From assembly GCF_900604955.1 (NCBI RefSeq), contig NZ_UWPE01000001.1, forward strand, positions 62,001 through 126,000: a stretch of 64,000 nucleotides of DNA, read 5' to 3'. The position numbers were made by a program, and so were the translations under genes. Under the pieces are notes generated by a model, which worked only from the letters and a program-made list of their open reading frames with translations, was not told the origin of the DNA and made no database searches. Shown here in pieces: positions 8,219 to 18,262 of the stretch; position 1 is the stretch's first letter, and each line of letters begins with the position of its first letter. This stretch comes from Neoactinobaculum massilliense. GTDB taxonomy: Bacteria; Actinomycetota; Actinomycetes; Actinomycetales; Actinomycetaceae.

Positions 8219-9628
8219 CTAGAGCGCGCGGGCGGCGATGTCCCGGTGATAGAACACGTGCTCCAGCTTGAGCCCGTCCAGATAGCCGAGTGCCCGGTCG
8301 CGGGCCGCGCGCAGATCGGCGCTGTGGCACACGGCCATGAACAGCCGTCCGCCATCGGCCGTATATCCATCCGGCCCCGCGGCCACACCGGAGAAGTACA
8401 CGTGCACTCCGCCGGTGGGTGCGCCCGCGGCCGGCGCCTCGAGATTTGGCAGATCGCCCAGTGGGAATCCCCTGAGCGGCGTGCCCGGGTAGCCGTCAGC
8501 GGCGGCCATAATCCCCACCGTAAATCCGTTCCGCCAGCGAATCTCCGGCGTTTCCTCGGCGGCCACGCGCTCCACCACCTCGGCCAGATCCGAATCCATC
8601 TGCTCCAGGAGCACCTGTGTTTCCGGGTCCCCGAAGCGGCAGTTGAACTCAATGACCTTGGGGCCCTGGGCGGTGAGCATAAGGCCCGAGTAGAGCATGC
8701 CCGTGAACGGGCACCCCTGTGCCCGCATCTCCGCGAGCACGGGTGCCACAATCTCGCGCTCCGCCCGCGCGATCACGGCCTCGGAAATTTGCGGCACCGG
8801 CGTGTAGGCGCCCATCCCGCCTGTATTTGGACCGCGGTCCCCGGTAAAGGCGCGCTTGTGGTCCTGTGACACGCCCAATCGCACCATCGAGCGTGGCCCC
8901 ACCAGGTGGAACAGGGAGAACTCCTGGCCCTCCAGGTATTCTTCGACGACGACGCGCGTGCTCGCCTCCGCCTCTGTGCCATCCTCTGCCCCGGCGCTCG
9001 CGGTGGCCTGATCCGCGGCCTCTGCCAACCCGGCGCTATCGGCGCAGTGCTCCGCAACCACACGGGACGTGGATGAGACGGGGGATGTGGCGGTCGGCGT
9101 CGTCGAAAAAATGGCCGCCAGCGCATTCTGTGCGGTAGTCGCATCCGCGGCGATCGTGACGCCCTTGCCCGCGGCGAGGCCATCCGCCTTCACCACGAAC
9201 GGCGTGGAGAAATCATGGGCGCGGGCGAAGGCGAGGGCTGCGTCGAAGGAAGAAAACGTGCGGGAACGGGCCGTGGGCACGCGGCGGGCGGCCATGATGC
9301 GCTTGGCGAAGCTCTTGGACGCCTCAATGCGCGCAGCTGCGGCGGTGGGTCCGACGGCCGGGATACGCGCCTCGCGCAGGTAATCCACAATTCCGGCCGC
9401 CAGCGGATCCTCGCTTCCCACGAACACCCAGGCCACGTCGTGCTCGCGGCAGAAGCGCGCGATAGCGGGGAAATCCATGATGTCCAGTGGGGCCAGCTCG
9501 ATGCCGTCCCGCACCATGCCCGCGTTTCCAGGCGCGCAATACACGCGCGCCACCCGCGGCGAGGCGAGTAGTTTCCGGGCAATGGCGTGCTCGCGGCCGC
9601 CGTGGCCCACCACCAGTAGCGTTTCCAT
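8219..9628 (-). CDS. purD: phosphoribosylamine-glycine ligase (GAR synthetase)
   Basis: This 469-residue ATP-grasp enzyme joins phosphoribosylamine and glycine using ATP, the second step of purine synthesis. The N-terminal GHGGREHAIA is at 8-17, the ATP-grasp core has VVKADGLAAGKGV at about 145-157, and the metal/ATP motif EFNCRFGDPETQ follows later. It is about 45-50 residues longer than usual because of an Ala/Thr/Ser/Glu-rich insertion at about 175-224, inside the ATP-grasp domain just before VVVEEYLEGQE. The ATG at 9628 has GAAGGAG upstream; the reading frame extends upstream into purH but without support. It is the last gene of the purine operon, 49 bp after purH. Confidence 0.95.
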   Translation of the reverse strand: METLLVVGHGGREHAIARKLLASPRVARVYCAPGNAGMVRDGIELAPLDIMDFPAIARFCREHDVAWVFVGSEDPLAAGIVDYLREARIPAVGPTAAAARIEASKSFAKRIMAARRVPTARSRTFSSFDAALAFARAHDFSTPFVVKADGLAAGKGVTIAADATTAQNALAAIFSTTPTATSPVSSTSRVVAEHCADSAGLAEAADQATASAGAEDGTEAEASTRVVVEEYLEGQEFSLFHLVGPRSMVRLGVSQDHKRAFTGDRGPNTGGMGAYTPVPQISEAVIARAEREIVAPVLAEMRAQGCPFTGMLYSGLMLTAQGPKVIEFNCRFGDPETQVLLEQMDSDLAEVVERVAAEETPEIRWRNGFTVGIMAAADGYPGTPLRGFPLGDLPNLEAPAAGAPTGGVHVYFSGVAAGPDGYTADGGRLFMAVCHSADLRAARDRALGYLDGLKLEHVFYHRDIAARAL

Positions 9629-9677
9629 GTGTTCTCCTTCGCAGCGCACCATAGCCCGGGGCGCCTCACTCTGGTCC

Positions 9678-11216
9678 CTAGTGCTTGAAGTGGCGCATCT
9701 TCGTGCCCACCATGGCCATGCCGTATTTATCGGCCACATCCACGGAGTCCTGATCGCGAATGGAGCCGGAGGGCTGGATTACGGCCTTGATACCGTGCTC
9801 TCCGGCCAGCTCCAGCGTGTCCGGCATGGGGAAGTAGGCGTCAGAGGCGAGTACGGCCTCGGAAAGGTCAAAACCGTTGGCCATGGCCTCCTCGATGGCC
9901 AGCTTGGCCGAGCCGACGCGGTTCATTTGCCCCGCGCCAATACCCACGGTTTGCACCCCATTCACCAGCACGATTGCGTTGGAGCGCGTGTGCTTGACCA
10001 CCCGGAAACCGAACTTCAGCCGCTTCATTTCCTCCGCGGTGGGCTCGCGCCGAGTCATGACGAACAGGTCCCGTGGCTCCCACAGCTCGGTGTCGCGATC
10101 CTCCACCAGCGCGCCGCCAGTCACGGAGAACAGTTCAAGGCCCTTCTCGGCCATGGCGGAGGTGGAGAGTTCCAGCAGCCGTACATTCTTCTTGCCCTCC
10201 AGCACTTCGCGCGCATCGGCGTCAAAGGCCGGGGCAATGATCACCTCGAGGAACATCTCGTGGAGCCGCTGGGCCAGATCCAGCGTCACCGGGCGATTGA
10301 AGGCCACGATGCCGCCAAAAATAGAGACGGGGTCTCCGGCGAAGCAGCGCGCAAACGCCTCCGCCGGCGTCGTGCCCAGGCCTACCCCGCAGGGCGTCTG
10401 GTGCTTGATGGCCACGGCCGCGCACTCCTCGAACTCATTGAGGAGGGAGGCGGCAGCGTTTACATCCTTGATGTTGTTGAAGGAGAGCTCCTTGCCGTGC
10501 AATTGCTTGGCGGCCGTGATGGAGCCCGGGGCCGGCAGCGGATCGGCGTAGTAGGCGGCCTTCTGGTGCGAGTTCTCGCCGTAGCGCAGCGGCTGTTTCT
10601 TCTCGAAGGTGACCGTGAGGGTTTCGGGGAACTTCGTCCCCTCCCGTGCGGTGAGATACTGGGCGATGAGGGCATCATAGGCGGCCGTGTGCCGGAAGGC
10701 CTTGGCCTGGAGGCGCGTGCGCGTGGCCGCCGAGAGCCTGCCACGGTCCCGCAGCTCCGCCGCCACCATCTGGTAATCGGCGGGATCCACCACCACGCCC
10801 ACGCTCGCAGCATTCTTCGCCGCCGCACGAATCATGGACGGGCCGCCGATGTCGATGTTCTCGATGGCGTCCTCAAAAGCCACGTCCGGCTTCGCAATCG
10901 TCTCCTTGAACGGGTAGAGGTTGACCACCACCAGGTCAATGGGCGTGATACCCAGCTGCGTGAGTGTTGCCATGTGCTCCGGGTTGGAGCGCACGGCCAG
11001 GAGGCCGGCATGAATGGCCGGATGGAGCGTTTTTACGCGGCCGTCCAGTACCTCGGGGAAGCCGGTCACGTCACTGACCTCGGTGACGGGAATGCCGGCG
11101 GCGGCGAGGGCGGCGTGCGTGCCACCAGTAGAGATAATCTCCACCCCGAGTTCTGTGAGATCCTGGGCGAACTCAACCAGCCCGCTCTTGTCGGACACAC
11201 TTATCAGTGCGCGCAT
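9678..11216 (-). CDS. purH: bifunctional AICAR formyltransferase / IMP cyclohydrolase
   Basis: This 512-residue enzyme performs the last two steps to IMP. The N-terminal MGS-like IMP cyclohydrolase domain (about 1-195) has ISVSDKSGLVEFA and GRVKTLHPAIH; the C-terminal AICAR transformylase domain (about 200-512) has RYGENSHQKAA and the KHQTPCGVG motif with the active-site Lys-His. The substrate 10-formyl-THF can be supplied by Fhs, encoded nearby. The ATG at 11216 directly abuts the purN stop (no gap), indicating translational coupling. Length is normal for the family. Confidence 0.97.
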   Translation of the reverse strand: MRALISVSDKSGLVEFAQDLTELGVEIISTGGTHAALAAAGIPVTEVSDVTGFPEVLDGRVKTLHPAIHAGLLAVRSNPEHMATLTQLGITPIDLVVVNLYPFKETIAKPDVAFEDAIENIDIGGPSMIRAAAKNAASVGVVVDPADYQMVAAELRDRGRLSAATRTRLQAKAFRHTAAYDALIAQYLTAREGTKFPETLTVTFEKKQPLRYGENSHQKAAYYADPLPAPGSITAAKQLHGKELSFNNIKDVNAAASLLNEFEECAAVAIKHQTPCGVGLGTTPAEAFARCFAGDPVSIFGGIVAFNRPVTLDLAQRLHEMFLEVIIAPAFDADAREVLEGKKNVRLLELSTSAMAEKGLELFSVTGGALVEDRDTELWEPRDLFVMTRREPTAEEMKRLKFGFRVVKHTRSNAIVLVNGVQTVGIGAGQMNRVGSAKLAIEEAMANGFDLSEAVLASDAYFPMPDTLELAGEHGIKAVIQPSGSIRDQDSVDVADKYGMAMVGTKMRHFKH

Positions 11217-11804
11217 TTACTGTCCTTCCGATTCGATGGCATTGAGGAACGATTCAATAACCGCTGGGTAAAGCTCATGTTCGACGCCGTGGATGCGGGC
11301 TTCCAGTGTGTCGAGCGTGTCCTCCGGGTAGCGCGGTACGCGTACCTGGCGGAGGATGGGCCCGGAATCCACCCCCTCATCAATGAGGTGGACCGTGACG
11401 CCCGTTTGCGCCACGCCCGCGTGAAAGGCATCCAGGATGCCCTGCTTGCCGGGGAACTCCGGCAGGTAGGCCGGATGAATGTTGAGAATCCGGTTCGGGT
11501 AGGCGGCCATGAGCAGCGGTGTCACAATCCGCATGTACCCGGCCAGCACCACCACGTCCACCCGGTAGAGGCGCAGGCGATCGAGCACGGTCTGCTCGTA
11601 GTCCGCCTTGGAGGCGAAGCGCCGGGGTGCGAGTTCCAGCACCGGCACACCGGCCCCGCGGGCTCGCTCCACCACGGGCGCCCCCGGCCTGTCACATACC
11701 AGTAGCACCACGTCCGCGTGCAGGCTTCCCGCGCGCACATGATCCACGATGGCGGAAAAATTGGTGCCCGTCCCGGAGGCGAACACGGCAAGCCGTCTAC
11801 TCAT
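11217..11804 (-). CDS. purN: phosphoribosylglycinamide formyltransferase (folate-dependent)
   Basis: This 195-residue GAR transformylase transfers the formyl group from 10-formyl-THF to GAR. The phosphate-binding loop GTGTNFSAI is near the N-terminus, and the catalytic Asn-His pair lies in NIHPAYLPEF, followed by GVTVHLIDEGVDSGPI with the catalytic Asp. The ATG at 11804 overlaps the end of purM by 8 bp, and the stop abuts purH. The folate-dependent PurN, rather than formate-dependent PurT, agrees with fhs and folate genes in the same window. Confidence 0.96.
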   Translation of the reverse strand: MSRRLAVFASGTGTNFSAIVDHVRAGSLHADVVLLVCDRPGAPVVERARGAGVPVLELAPRRFASKADYEQTVLDRLRLYRVDVVVLAGYMRIVTPLLMAAYPNRILNIHPAYLPEFPGKQGILDAFHAGVAQTGVTVHLIDEGVDSGPILRQVRVPRYPEDTLDTLEARIHGVEHELYPAVIESFLNAIESEGQ

Positions 11805-12807
11805 GGACCACCTCGCCGACCACCTGGGCGTGCTGCCCGGACGCGGCTACCGCGTCCACCACGGCGTCGACGGCATCGGGAGCCACCGCAAACACCATGC
11901 CGAGACCCATATTGAACACGCCGGACATGTCCTCCCAGCTGAGATCACCCGCTTCGCCGAGCACGTCAAAAATGCCGGGCACGTGCCAGGCACCCCAGTC
12001 CAGCCGATAGGTGAGGCCCGCCGGGAGCATGCGCGGCAGATTCTCGGGGAAGCCGCCGCCGGTTATGTGGGCCACGCCGTGGAGCCCGCCCGTTGCCTTG
12101 GCGGCCAGCGCCGCACGCACGTAAATGATGGTGGGGGCGAGGAGCATCTCGCCGAGCGTGCGTCCGCCCAGCCGCTCATCCCGGTAGTCAAGGGAAAACG
12201 CGTGGTCCTTGAAAAGAATCTGGCGCACCAGGGAGAAACCATTGGAGTGCACCCCGGAGGAATCCAGCCCCACCAGCACGTCCCCGGCGTGCACCAGCGC
12301 CGGACTTATCCGCTCGTCCGCTTCCACCGCACCCACGCAGAATCCGGCCAGATCGAACTCGTCGGGTGCGTACATGTCCGGCATTTCGGCGGTTTCCCCG
12401 CCGATGAGCGCCGCGCCCGCCTGGACGCAGCCCTCCGCCACGCCGGCCACAATGGCCTCCACGCGGGCCGGATCATTGTGCCCCACGGCCACGTAATCGA
12501 GGAAGAACAGGGGAGCCGCGCCCTCGGCCACGACGTCGTTCACGCACATGGCCACGGCGTCGATCCCGATGGTGTTCAACTTCCCCAGGCGCTGGGCAAT
12601 GAGCAGCTTCGTGCCCACCCCATCGGTGCCGGAAATGAGCACGGGATGGCGCAAACCAAGCTGCGCCACATCAAACATGCCGCCAAAACCTCCCAGCGGG
12701 TCCGTGGCTTCGGGACGCGCTGTTCGCGCCACATGCTTCTTCATCCGCTCCACGGCCTCGTAGCCGGCCGTGACGTCCACGCCGGAACGTCGATATGCCT
12801 CGCGCAC
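11797..12807 (-). CDS. purM: phosphoribosylformylglycinamidine cyclo-ligase (AIR synthetase)
   Basis: A 336-residue enzyme of the PurM/PurL ATPase fold that closes the imidazole ring to make AIR. Motifs: ISGTDGVGTKL near residue 60, GGETAEMPDMY, GLDSSGVHSNGFSLVR and the C-terminal NMGLGMV. I place the start at GTG 12807, which overlaps the purF stop by one base (TAGTG) behind a GAGGAGGAG run; a longer reading frame to 12882 would lie within purF with no support. The end overlaps purN by 8 bp. Confidence 0.95.
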   Translation of the reverse strand: MREAYRRSGVDVTAGYEAVERMKKHVARTARPEATDPLGGFGGMFDVAQLGLRHPVLISGTDGVGTKLLIAQRLGKLNTIGIDAVAMCVNDVVAEGAAPLFFLDYVAVGHNDPARVEAIVAGVAEGCVQAGAALIGGETAEMPDMYAPDEFDLAGFCVGAVEADERISPALVHAGDVLVGLDSSGVHSNGFSLVRQILFKDHAFSLDYRDERLGGRTLGEMLLAPTIIYVRAALAAKATGGLHGVAHITGGGFPENLPRMLPAGLTYRLDWGAWHVPGIFDVLGEAGDLSWEDMSGVFNMGLGMVFAVAPDAVDAVVDAVAASGQHAQVVGEVVHE

Positions 12808-14336
12808 TACTCCTCCTCGCTGTGCGCCCCAGCAAGTGCCGCTGCGGCGTCGTATGAACTCCAACCGAAACGCTCTGCGCACTCGCGCTGGATGGCGGCC
12901 TGCACGGGCGTGTAATGATCTCGCAACTCGGCTTCGTAGTCATAGAGCGGGATCGGGTAGTAGCCGGTGAAGGACTCCATGCATAGGCCTCCGTAGGGGG
13001 CGTCGAATGGGAGCCCGATGGCCTCCACCAGGCCCGTAACAGACAGGTAGGCCAGTGAATCCGCCCCGATGTACTCGCAGATTTCCGGCACCGTCCTGTG
13101 GGCGCCGATGAGTTCCGCCGTGGTGGACACGTCGATCCCGTAGAAGGAGGGGAAGGCGAACACGGGGGAGGCGATGCGGACGTGCACCTCCGCGGCGCCG
13201 GCATCCCTTAGCAGGCGCACGATGCGGCGCGAGGTGGTGCCGCGCACAATCGAATCATCGATGAGCGCCACCTTCTTGCCCGCCACTACGCCGCGCACAG
13301 CCGACAGCTTCATGCGTACGGCCCGCTCCCGCAGGTCCTGGGTGGGTTGGATGAATGTGCGCGCCACGTACTGGTTTTTAATCAGCCCCATCTCATAGGG
13401 AAGACCGGAGGCCTCGGCAAAACCGGAGGCGGCGGACAGCGAAGAATTCGGCACGCCCACCACGATGCAGTCATCAGGCACCGGCGCCTCCTCGGCGAGC
13501 CTGCGCCCGCTGCGCTTCCGTGCCGTGTGCACCGTGACACCGCAAATTTCCGAATCGGGCCGCGCGAAGTACACGTACTCCATGGCGGCCACGGCGATCG
13601 GCTCCTCATGGGTGTAACGGAATACGCGCATGCCCTGCTCGTCAATCTGCAGGTACTCGCCCGGCTTCATCGAGTAGACGAACCGGGCCCCCACGGCGTC
13701 CAGTGCGCATGTTTCACTCGCCACCACGTAACCGCCGTCCTCCATTTTCCCGACGACGAGCGGGCGCAGCGCGTGCTGGTCCACCGCCGCGTAGAGAGTG
13801 GTTTCTTTGAGGAGTACGAAGGAGAAGCCGCCGCGCAACTGCCGCAGCGCCTCCTCCAGGCGCTCGTTGAAGGTGAGTTGCGGGGAGTGGCGGATGAGAT
13901 GGATGAGGATTTCCGTGTCCGAGGTGGAGCGGAATACGGCGCCCCGGGATTCGAGGGTGCGGCGCAGGGAGCCCGCGTTCACGATGTTGCCGTTGTGAGC
14001 GAAAGCGATCTGCATGTCATAGAACGTGAACACGAAGGGCTGCACGTTATTCATGAGATTATTGCCGGCCGTGGCGTAGCGGACGTGGCCGAGCGCGAAA
14101 TCGCCGCTCAGGTGGGCGAGGTGGGATGCCTTCTGGAATACGCGGGACAGCAGGCCGAGCCCCAGGTGCTGATGGAAGCGGTACGCCTCCGTGTCAAAGG
14201 AGACGATGCCCGCCGCCTCCTGGCCGCGATGCTGCAGCGAATGCAGGCCCAGGTAGGTGAGCTGGGCGGCGTCCTGCGCGTTCCACACGCCGAACACGCC
14301 GCATTCCTCGTTGAGGCCGGTGGGGGTGGCTGGCAT
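12807..14336 (-). CDS. purF: amidophosphoribosyltransferase
   Basis: A 509-residue enzyme of the first committed step, PRPP plus glutamine to phosphoribosylamine. The N-terminal class II glutaminase starts at C12 in NEECGVFG, so an 11-residue propeptide must be removed, exactly as in Bacillus PurF. The phosphoribosyltransferase part carries [15 protein letters not shown]. Compared with Bacillus PurF from memory, two of the four Fe-S ligands are replaced: PCFYGID is PSFYGID and CGQC is GGLC here, while SETC is kept. The start at ATG 14336 is 2 bp after the purL stop. Confidence 0.95.
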   Translation of the reverse strand: MPATPTGLNEECGVFGVWNAQDAAQLTYLGLHSLQHRGQEAAGIVSFDTEAYRFHQHLGLGLLSRVFQKASHLAHLSGDFALGHVRYATAGNNLMNNVQPFVFTFYDMQIAFAHNGNIVNAGSLRRTLESRGAVFRSTSDTEILIHLIRHSPQLTFNERLEEALRQLRGGFSFVLLKETTLYAAVDQHALRPLVVGKMEDGGYVVASETCALDAVGARFVYSMKPGEYLQIDEQGMRVFRYTHEEPIAVAAMEYVYFARPDSEICGVTVHTARKRSGRRLAEEAPVPDDCIVVGVPNSSLSAASGFAEASGLPYEMGLIKNQYVARTFIQPTQDLRERAVRMKLSAVRGVVAGKKVALIDDSIVRGTTSRRIVRLLRDAGAAEVHVRIASPVFAFPSFYGIDVSTTAELIGAHRTVPEICEYIGADSLAYLSVTGLVEAIGLPFDAPYGGLCMESFTGYYPIPLYDYEAELRDHYTPVQAAIQRECAERFGWSSYDAAAALAGAHSEEE

Positions 14337-14338
14337 GC

Positions 14339-16501
14339 CTACTTGTTCATCAAGCACGGAATGGCCTCCTCCCACAGCTGTTCGAGTTCGGATACGCGGG
14401 CGCTGGCGCGCTGATCGCTGGCCGTGATGGCCAGTGTGCCGGTGTCCGTCACGGTGCCGATGCGGACGGCCTCGGGGACCGCCGCGCAGAACGCGGCTCC
14501 GTTGGCGGCTGTCACCGAGCACACGAAACGCGAGGGCGTTTCGGCAAAGAGCAGCGCGGCGGGCATATCCATGGTCACCTCGGCGCCCAACCCGGTGCCG
14601 AACAGGGATTCGGCCAGGTTGATGGCCAGGCCGCCCTCTGACACGTCGTGGCAGGAGGCGAGGAGGCCGGCGCGGATGGCGCCGAGGATGCGCGCCAGCC
14701 GCGCCCGGTGGGCCGGCAGATCAAAGTCCCGCAGAGTCCCGAAAATCCGGCCGGCCTGCATGCGCTGCAGTTCCGAGCCCGCGAAATCTGCCTCGGTATC
14801 ACCCACCAGGTAAATCCCGTCACCGGCATGCTTGAACCCAATGGTGGTGACGTCCGTGAGGGAGGCAACCTTGCCCACCATGCCAATGGACGGGGTGGGG
14901 TAGATAGCTTCGCCGTTGTACTCGTTGTGGAGGGACACATTGCCGGAAATTACCGGGGTATCCAGCACCCTGCAGGCCTCCGCGATGCCGACGGCCGCGT
15001 GGTACATCTGGTAGAACACCTCGGGCCGCTTGGGGTTACCAAAGTTGAGGCAGTCCGTGATGGCCAGCGGTTCACCGCCGGCGGCCACAATGTTGGCGGC
15101 CGCCTCGGCCACGGCCAACTTCCCGCCTGTTTCCTGGTCCAGGTACATGTAGAACGCGTTGCAATCCATGGTCATGGCCACGGCCTTGTCATAGCCGCGC
15201 ACGCGCACCACGGCCGCATCGGCGCCCGGGCCCTCCACGGTGTTCGTCTGAACCTGAGAATCATAGGTGCGGAACACGGACCGCTTGGAGGCCAGGTTCG
15301 GGCGCTGCAGCATGGCGCGCAGCGTCTCACCCAGTTCCACCCGGGGGTTAAAGGGTGCCGCCGCTGCCGTCTCATCCAGGTAGGCGGGCCGCACCATCGG
15401 ATTGTCCGGCTCCGGCACATCGTCCACCAGCGAGTGGACGGGCAGATCCGCCACCAGGGCGCCGCGATGGTGCAGCTGGTACCGCGTCCCCTCCACCACG
15501 TGACCGATCACTACGGCGTCGAGCTCATAGCGCCCGAACAGATCAATAATCTCCTGCTCATGGCCGGCCTTAATACACAGCACCATGCGTTCCTGAGATT
15601 CGGAGAGCATCATCTCATAGGCGCTCATCCCAGTTTCGCGCTGCGGTACCAGATCCAGATTGAGCGAGAGTCCCGAATCCGCCTTGGCCGCCATCTCCGC
15701 GGTGGAGGAGACCAGCCCGGCTGCGCCCATATCCTGGATGCCCACCAGCGCATCCGCGTGCTGCTCAATCACCTCGAGGCACGCCTCGAGCAGCAGCTTC
15801 TCCATGAACGGATCGCCCACCTGTACGGCAGAGCGCTGCGCCTCCTTCTCGGAGAAGAAATCCTTGGATGCGAACGAGGCTCCGTGGATGCCGTCCCGCC
15901 CCGTCTTAGCGCCCACGTAGATGATTGAGTTTCCCACGCCGGCGGCGCGCCCGGCCTGCAGGTTCTTCTGGTCAATGAGACCCAGATTGAACGCGTTGAC
16001 CAGCGGGTTGCCGGCATACGAATCGTCAAATACCGTTTCGCCGCCCACGGTGGGCACGCCGATGCAATTGCCGTAGTGGCCAATACCGTGCACCGTTTCC
16101 GTGAAGATGTACTTGACGTGGGAGCTGGTGAGTTCGCCGAAACGAATGGAATCCATGGACGCGATGGGGCGGGCACCCATGGAGAAAATGTCGCGGAGGA
16201 TGCCGCCCACACCCGTGGCGGCGCCCTGGAACGGTTCAAGAGCGGAGGGGTGGTTGTGGGATTCGGTCTTGAATACCACGGCCTGTCCGTCCCCAATATC
16301 GACGACGCCGGCGCCCTCGCCCGGTCCCGTCACCACCTGGCCGCGCGCTCCACGGTTGGGGAAGAGACGGAGGATCTTCTTCGAGTTCTTGTAGGAGCAA
16401 TGCTCAGACCACATGACGCCGTAGAGTCCGGCCTCCGTGTAGTTGGGGAGGCGTCCGATCTGCTCGCAAATCAGGTTGTATTCGGCCTCCGTGAGCCCCA
16501 T
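14339..16501 (-). CDS. purL: phosphoribosylformylglycinamidine synthase subunit PurL (N-terminus displaced by a frameshift)
   Basis: This 720-residue open frame encodes the synthetase subunit of FGAM synthase, which works with PurS and PurQ to convert FGAR to FGAM. Motifs include [13 protein letters not shown] at 29-41, [11 protein letters not shown], the PurM-like repeats and a C-terminal ATP-binding half. The open frame starts at ATG 16501 with GAGGA immediately adjacent, too close to act as a ribosome site. Upstream, in another frame, lies a recognisable conserved N-terminus (see 16499-16569). The true gene is probably 14339-16569, about 742 residues, with one base missing. It is followed by purF after 2 bp. 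Confidence 0.93.
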   Translation of the reverse strand: MGLTEAEYNLICEQIGRLPNYTEAGLYGVMWSEHCSYKNSKKILRLFPNRGARGQVVTGPGEGAGVVDIGDGQAVVFKTESHNHPSALEPFQGAATGVGGILRDIFSMGARPIASMDSIRFGELTSSHVKYIFTETVHGIGHYGNCIGVPTVGGETVFDDSYAGNPLVNAFNLGLIDQKNLQAGRAAGVGNSIIYVGAKTGRDGIHGASFASKDFFSEKEAQRSAVQVGDPFMEKLLLEACLEVIEQHADALVGIQDMGAAGLVSSTAEMAAKADSGLSLNLDLVPQRETGMSAYEMMLSESQERMVLCIKAGHEQEIIDLFGRYELDAVVIGHVVEGTRYQLHHRGALVADLPVHSLVDDVPEPDNPMVRPAYLDETAAAAPFNPRVELGETLRAMLQRPNLASKRSVFRTYDSQVQTNTVEGPGADAAVVRVRGYDKAVAMTMDCNAFYMYLDQETGGKLAVAEAAANIVAAGGEPLAITDCLNFGNPKRPEVFYQMYHAAVGIAEACRVLDTPVISGNVSLHNEYNGEAIYPTPSIGMVGKVASLTDVTTIGFKHAGDGIYLVGDTEADFAGSELQRMQAGRIFGTLRDFDLPAHRARLARILGAIRAGLLASCHDVSEGGLAINLAESLFGTGLGAEVTMDMPAALLFAETPSRFVCSVTAANGAAFCAAVPEAVRIGTVTDTGTLAITASDQRASARVSELEQLWEEAIPCLMNK

Positions 16502-16569
16502 TCCTCATACAGGTGGGTGTCACGAATTTCTTCCGGCGTCGGCTCTGCTACCGCCGATGCATTAGGCAT
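16499..16569 (-). other. purL: frame-displaced N-terminal coding part of purL
   Basis: ATG 16569, which overlaps the purQ stop by 8 bp and has AGGAAGGA upstream, reads 22 codons ending [10 protein letters not shown] and then leaves two bases (GA) before the ATG of MGLTEAEY. Bacillus PurL has the same arrangement (EEKLYQQMGVSDDEF). Adding one purine would join the frames as [12 protein letters not shown]. So a single-base deletion, real or from sequencing, lies at about 16502-16506. Confidence 0.75.
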
Positions 16570-17242
16570 GACGTGTTCCTTCCTCAATCATGGAGGTGAA
16601 GACTCCGCGCCCGTCTGTCCCACCCAGGATGGCTTCGACGGCGCGCTCCGGATGCGGCATGAGTGCCATGACGTTGCCGGCCCGGTTGCAGATCCCGGCA
16701 ATGTTATGGACGGAGCCGTTGGGGTTTGCCGCGTAGGAGAACACCACCTGGTGGTGTGCCTGGAGTTCGCGGTAGGTGGCGGCGTCGCAGAAATAGTTGC
16801 CCTCGCCGTGGGCAATGGGGAACGTGACCTCCTGGCCCTGTTCGTAGGAGCGGGTGAACGGCGTGTCCGCGTTCTCCACCACCAGGCGCTCCGGTTCACA
16901 AATAAAGGAGAGCCCCGCGTTCTGGTGGAGCGCGCCGGGTAGCAGGCCCGCCTCCGTGAGGATCTGGAAGCCATTGCAGATGCCCAGCACCAGGCCGCCG
17001 GCCCGGGCGAATTCGGCGACGGCCGTCATAACCGGCGCAAAACGGGCGATCACCCCGGCGCGCAGATAGTCGCCGTAGGAAAAACCGCCCGGCACCAGGA
17101 CGGCGTCGAACCCGGTGAGGGTGGTTTCGCGATAATCCACGAACGCGGCATCCTGCCCCATCACGGCCGTCACCGCATGGCAGAGGTCCCGGTCGCAATT
17201 TGAGCCGGGAAACACCAGGACGGCGAAACGCATTGTGCTCAC
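16562..17242 (-). CDS. purQ: phosphoribosylformylglycinamidine synthase, glutaminase subunit PurQ
   Basis: This 226-residue class I glutamine amidotransferase supplies ammonia to PurL. It has the N-terminal FPGSNCDRD, the nucleophile elbow [10 protein letters not shown] with the catalytic Cys, and the C-terminal MPHPERA with the His of the triad. The GTG at 17242 overlaps the purS stop by 4 bp (GTGA). An ATG at 17233 would give the more usual [10 protein letters not shown] start, and I cannot decide between them. The stop overlaps the inferred purL start by 8 bp. Confidence 0.95.
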   Translation of the reverse strand: MSTMRFAVLVFPGSNCDRDLCHAVTAVMGQDAAFVDYRETTLTGFDAVLVPGGFSYGDYLRAGVIARFAPVMTAVAEFARAGGLVLGICNGFQILTEAGLLPGALHQNAGLSFICEPERLVVENADTPFTRSYEQGQEVTFPIAHGEGNYFCDAATYRELQAHHQVVFSYAANPNGSVHNIAGICNRAGNVMALMPHPERAVEAILGGTDGRGVFTSMIEEGTRHA

Positions 17243-17487
17243 TTGGCGGCCCCGGCGGGATCAAAGCGGACCGTGAAGGTTTCCATGACGGGGTTGGCCA
17301 GCAGGCGGGTGGCGATCGCCTCCACATCTTCGCGCGGGGTGCCATCGGCCAGGGTGAGCTCAAAGTAGCGGCCCATGCGAATGTCCTCCACGCCCGTGTA
17401 GCCCATCTGGTGGACGGCCTTCTTAATCGCCTCACCCTGCGGATCGAGGATCGAGGGCTTGTAGGTGACGTGAACCGTTGCCTTCAT
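17239..17487 (-). CDS. purS: phosphoribosylformylglycinamidine synthase subunit PurS
   Basis: This 82-residue bridging subunit of the three-part FGAM synthase helps channel ammonia from PurQ to PurL. The family patterns [16 protein letters not shown] and MGRYFEL are present, and the length is standard. The ATG at 17487 overlaps the purC stop by one base (TAATG), with AGGAGG upstream inside purC. The C-terminus overlaps purQ. Genes for small PurS, PurQ and PurL in this order are the Gram-positive arrangement. Confidence 0.95.
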   Translation of the reverse strand: MKATVHVTYKPSILDPQGEAIKKAVHQMGYTGVEDIRMGRYFELTLADGTPREDVEAIATRLLANPVMETFTVRFDPAGAAK

Positions 17488-18203
17488 TAGTGAACCTCCT
17501 TGATGCGGCGCAGTACCTCGCGGTAGGTGGCGAGGAGATCTCCGGTGTCCTTGCGATAGACGTCCTTATCGAGCGAGGCCATGGTGGATGCGTCCCACAG
17601 GCGGCAGGTGTCCGGGGAGACCTCGTCGCCCAGCGTGATGGCGCCCGCCGCGTCGAAGCCGTACTCCAGTTTGAAATCGGCCAGGATGAGGCCGGCGGCG
17701 GCGAAGAATTCAAGCAGTGCCGCGTTGACCTCCAGCATGTGCGCCTTGAGGGTTACAACCTGTTCCGGGGTCAATATATGAAGAACGCCGGTCACCTCAT
17801 CATCGGTGACCAGCGGATCATGGAGCGCGTCATTCTTGAAGAAGAACTGCGTGAGCGGGGAGGCGAGCTTCGTGCCCTGCTCCAGGCCCAGGCGCCGGCA
17901 TTCGGAGCCGGCCGTATAATTGCGCACCACGCATTCCAGCGGGATCATGCGCATTTTCTTGATGACCTGGTGGGTGGCATCCGTGCGGGCCACGAAGTGG
18001 TTGGGGATGCCGCGCGCGGTGAGGTACTCGAAGATGATCGAGGTGATCTCATTGTTGAGTGCGCCCTTGCCGCTGAAGTGATCCTTCTTGGCGCCATCGC
18101 CGGCGGTTGCCTGGTCAAGGTATTCAACATCGAACGTGCCCGGTTCGGTGCCTTCGTAGAGCTTCTTGGCCTTGCCCTCGTAGAGAGGTTCCTGGCTCGT
18201 CAC
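17487..18203 (-). CDS. purC: SAICAR synthetase
   Basis: This 238-residue enzyme couples aspartate to CAIR with ATP. Motifs: LYEGKAKKLYEG near the N-terminus, the loop GDGAKKDHFSGKG, VVRNYTAGS and LADFKLEYG. I chose GTG 18203 because GAGGAG lies 5 nt upstream and the protein then begins TSQEPLYEGKAK, as in relatives; a TTG at 18248 is possible but unlikely. It is the first gene of the purine operon and diverges from purE across about 260 bp that include a palindromic element. Confidence 0.95.
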   Translation of the reverse strand: MTSQEPLYEGKAKKLYEGTEPGTFDVEYLDQATAGDGAKKDHFSGKGALNNEITSIIFEYLTARGIPNHFVARTDATHQVIKKMRMIPLECVVRNYTAGSECRRLGLEQGTKLASPLTQFFFKNDALHDPLVTDDEVTGVLHILTPEQVVTLKAHMLEVNAALLEFFAAAGLILADFKLEYGFDAAGAITLGDEVSPDTCRLWDASTMASLDKDVYRKDTGDLLATYREVLRRIKEVH

Positions 18204-18262
18204 TGCCTGCTCCTCTGCATCTCGGATAGCAGTGACGGTAGAGCTCAACGCGCGCCGCGGTC

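Noticed and set aside
9477-11705. Long plus-strand open frame opposite purD/purH/purN
   Set aside because: Mirror of genuine purine genes; composition is His/Gly/Arg-rich and lacks any recognisable fold.
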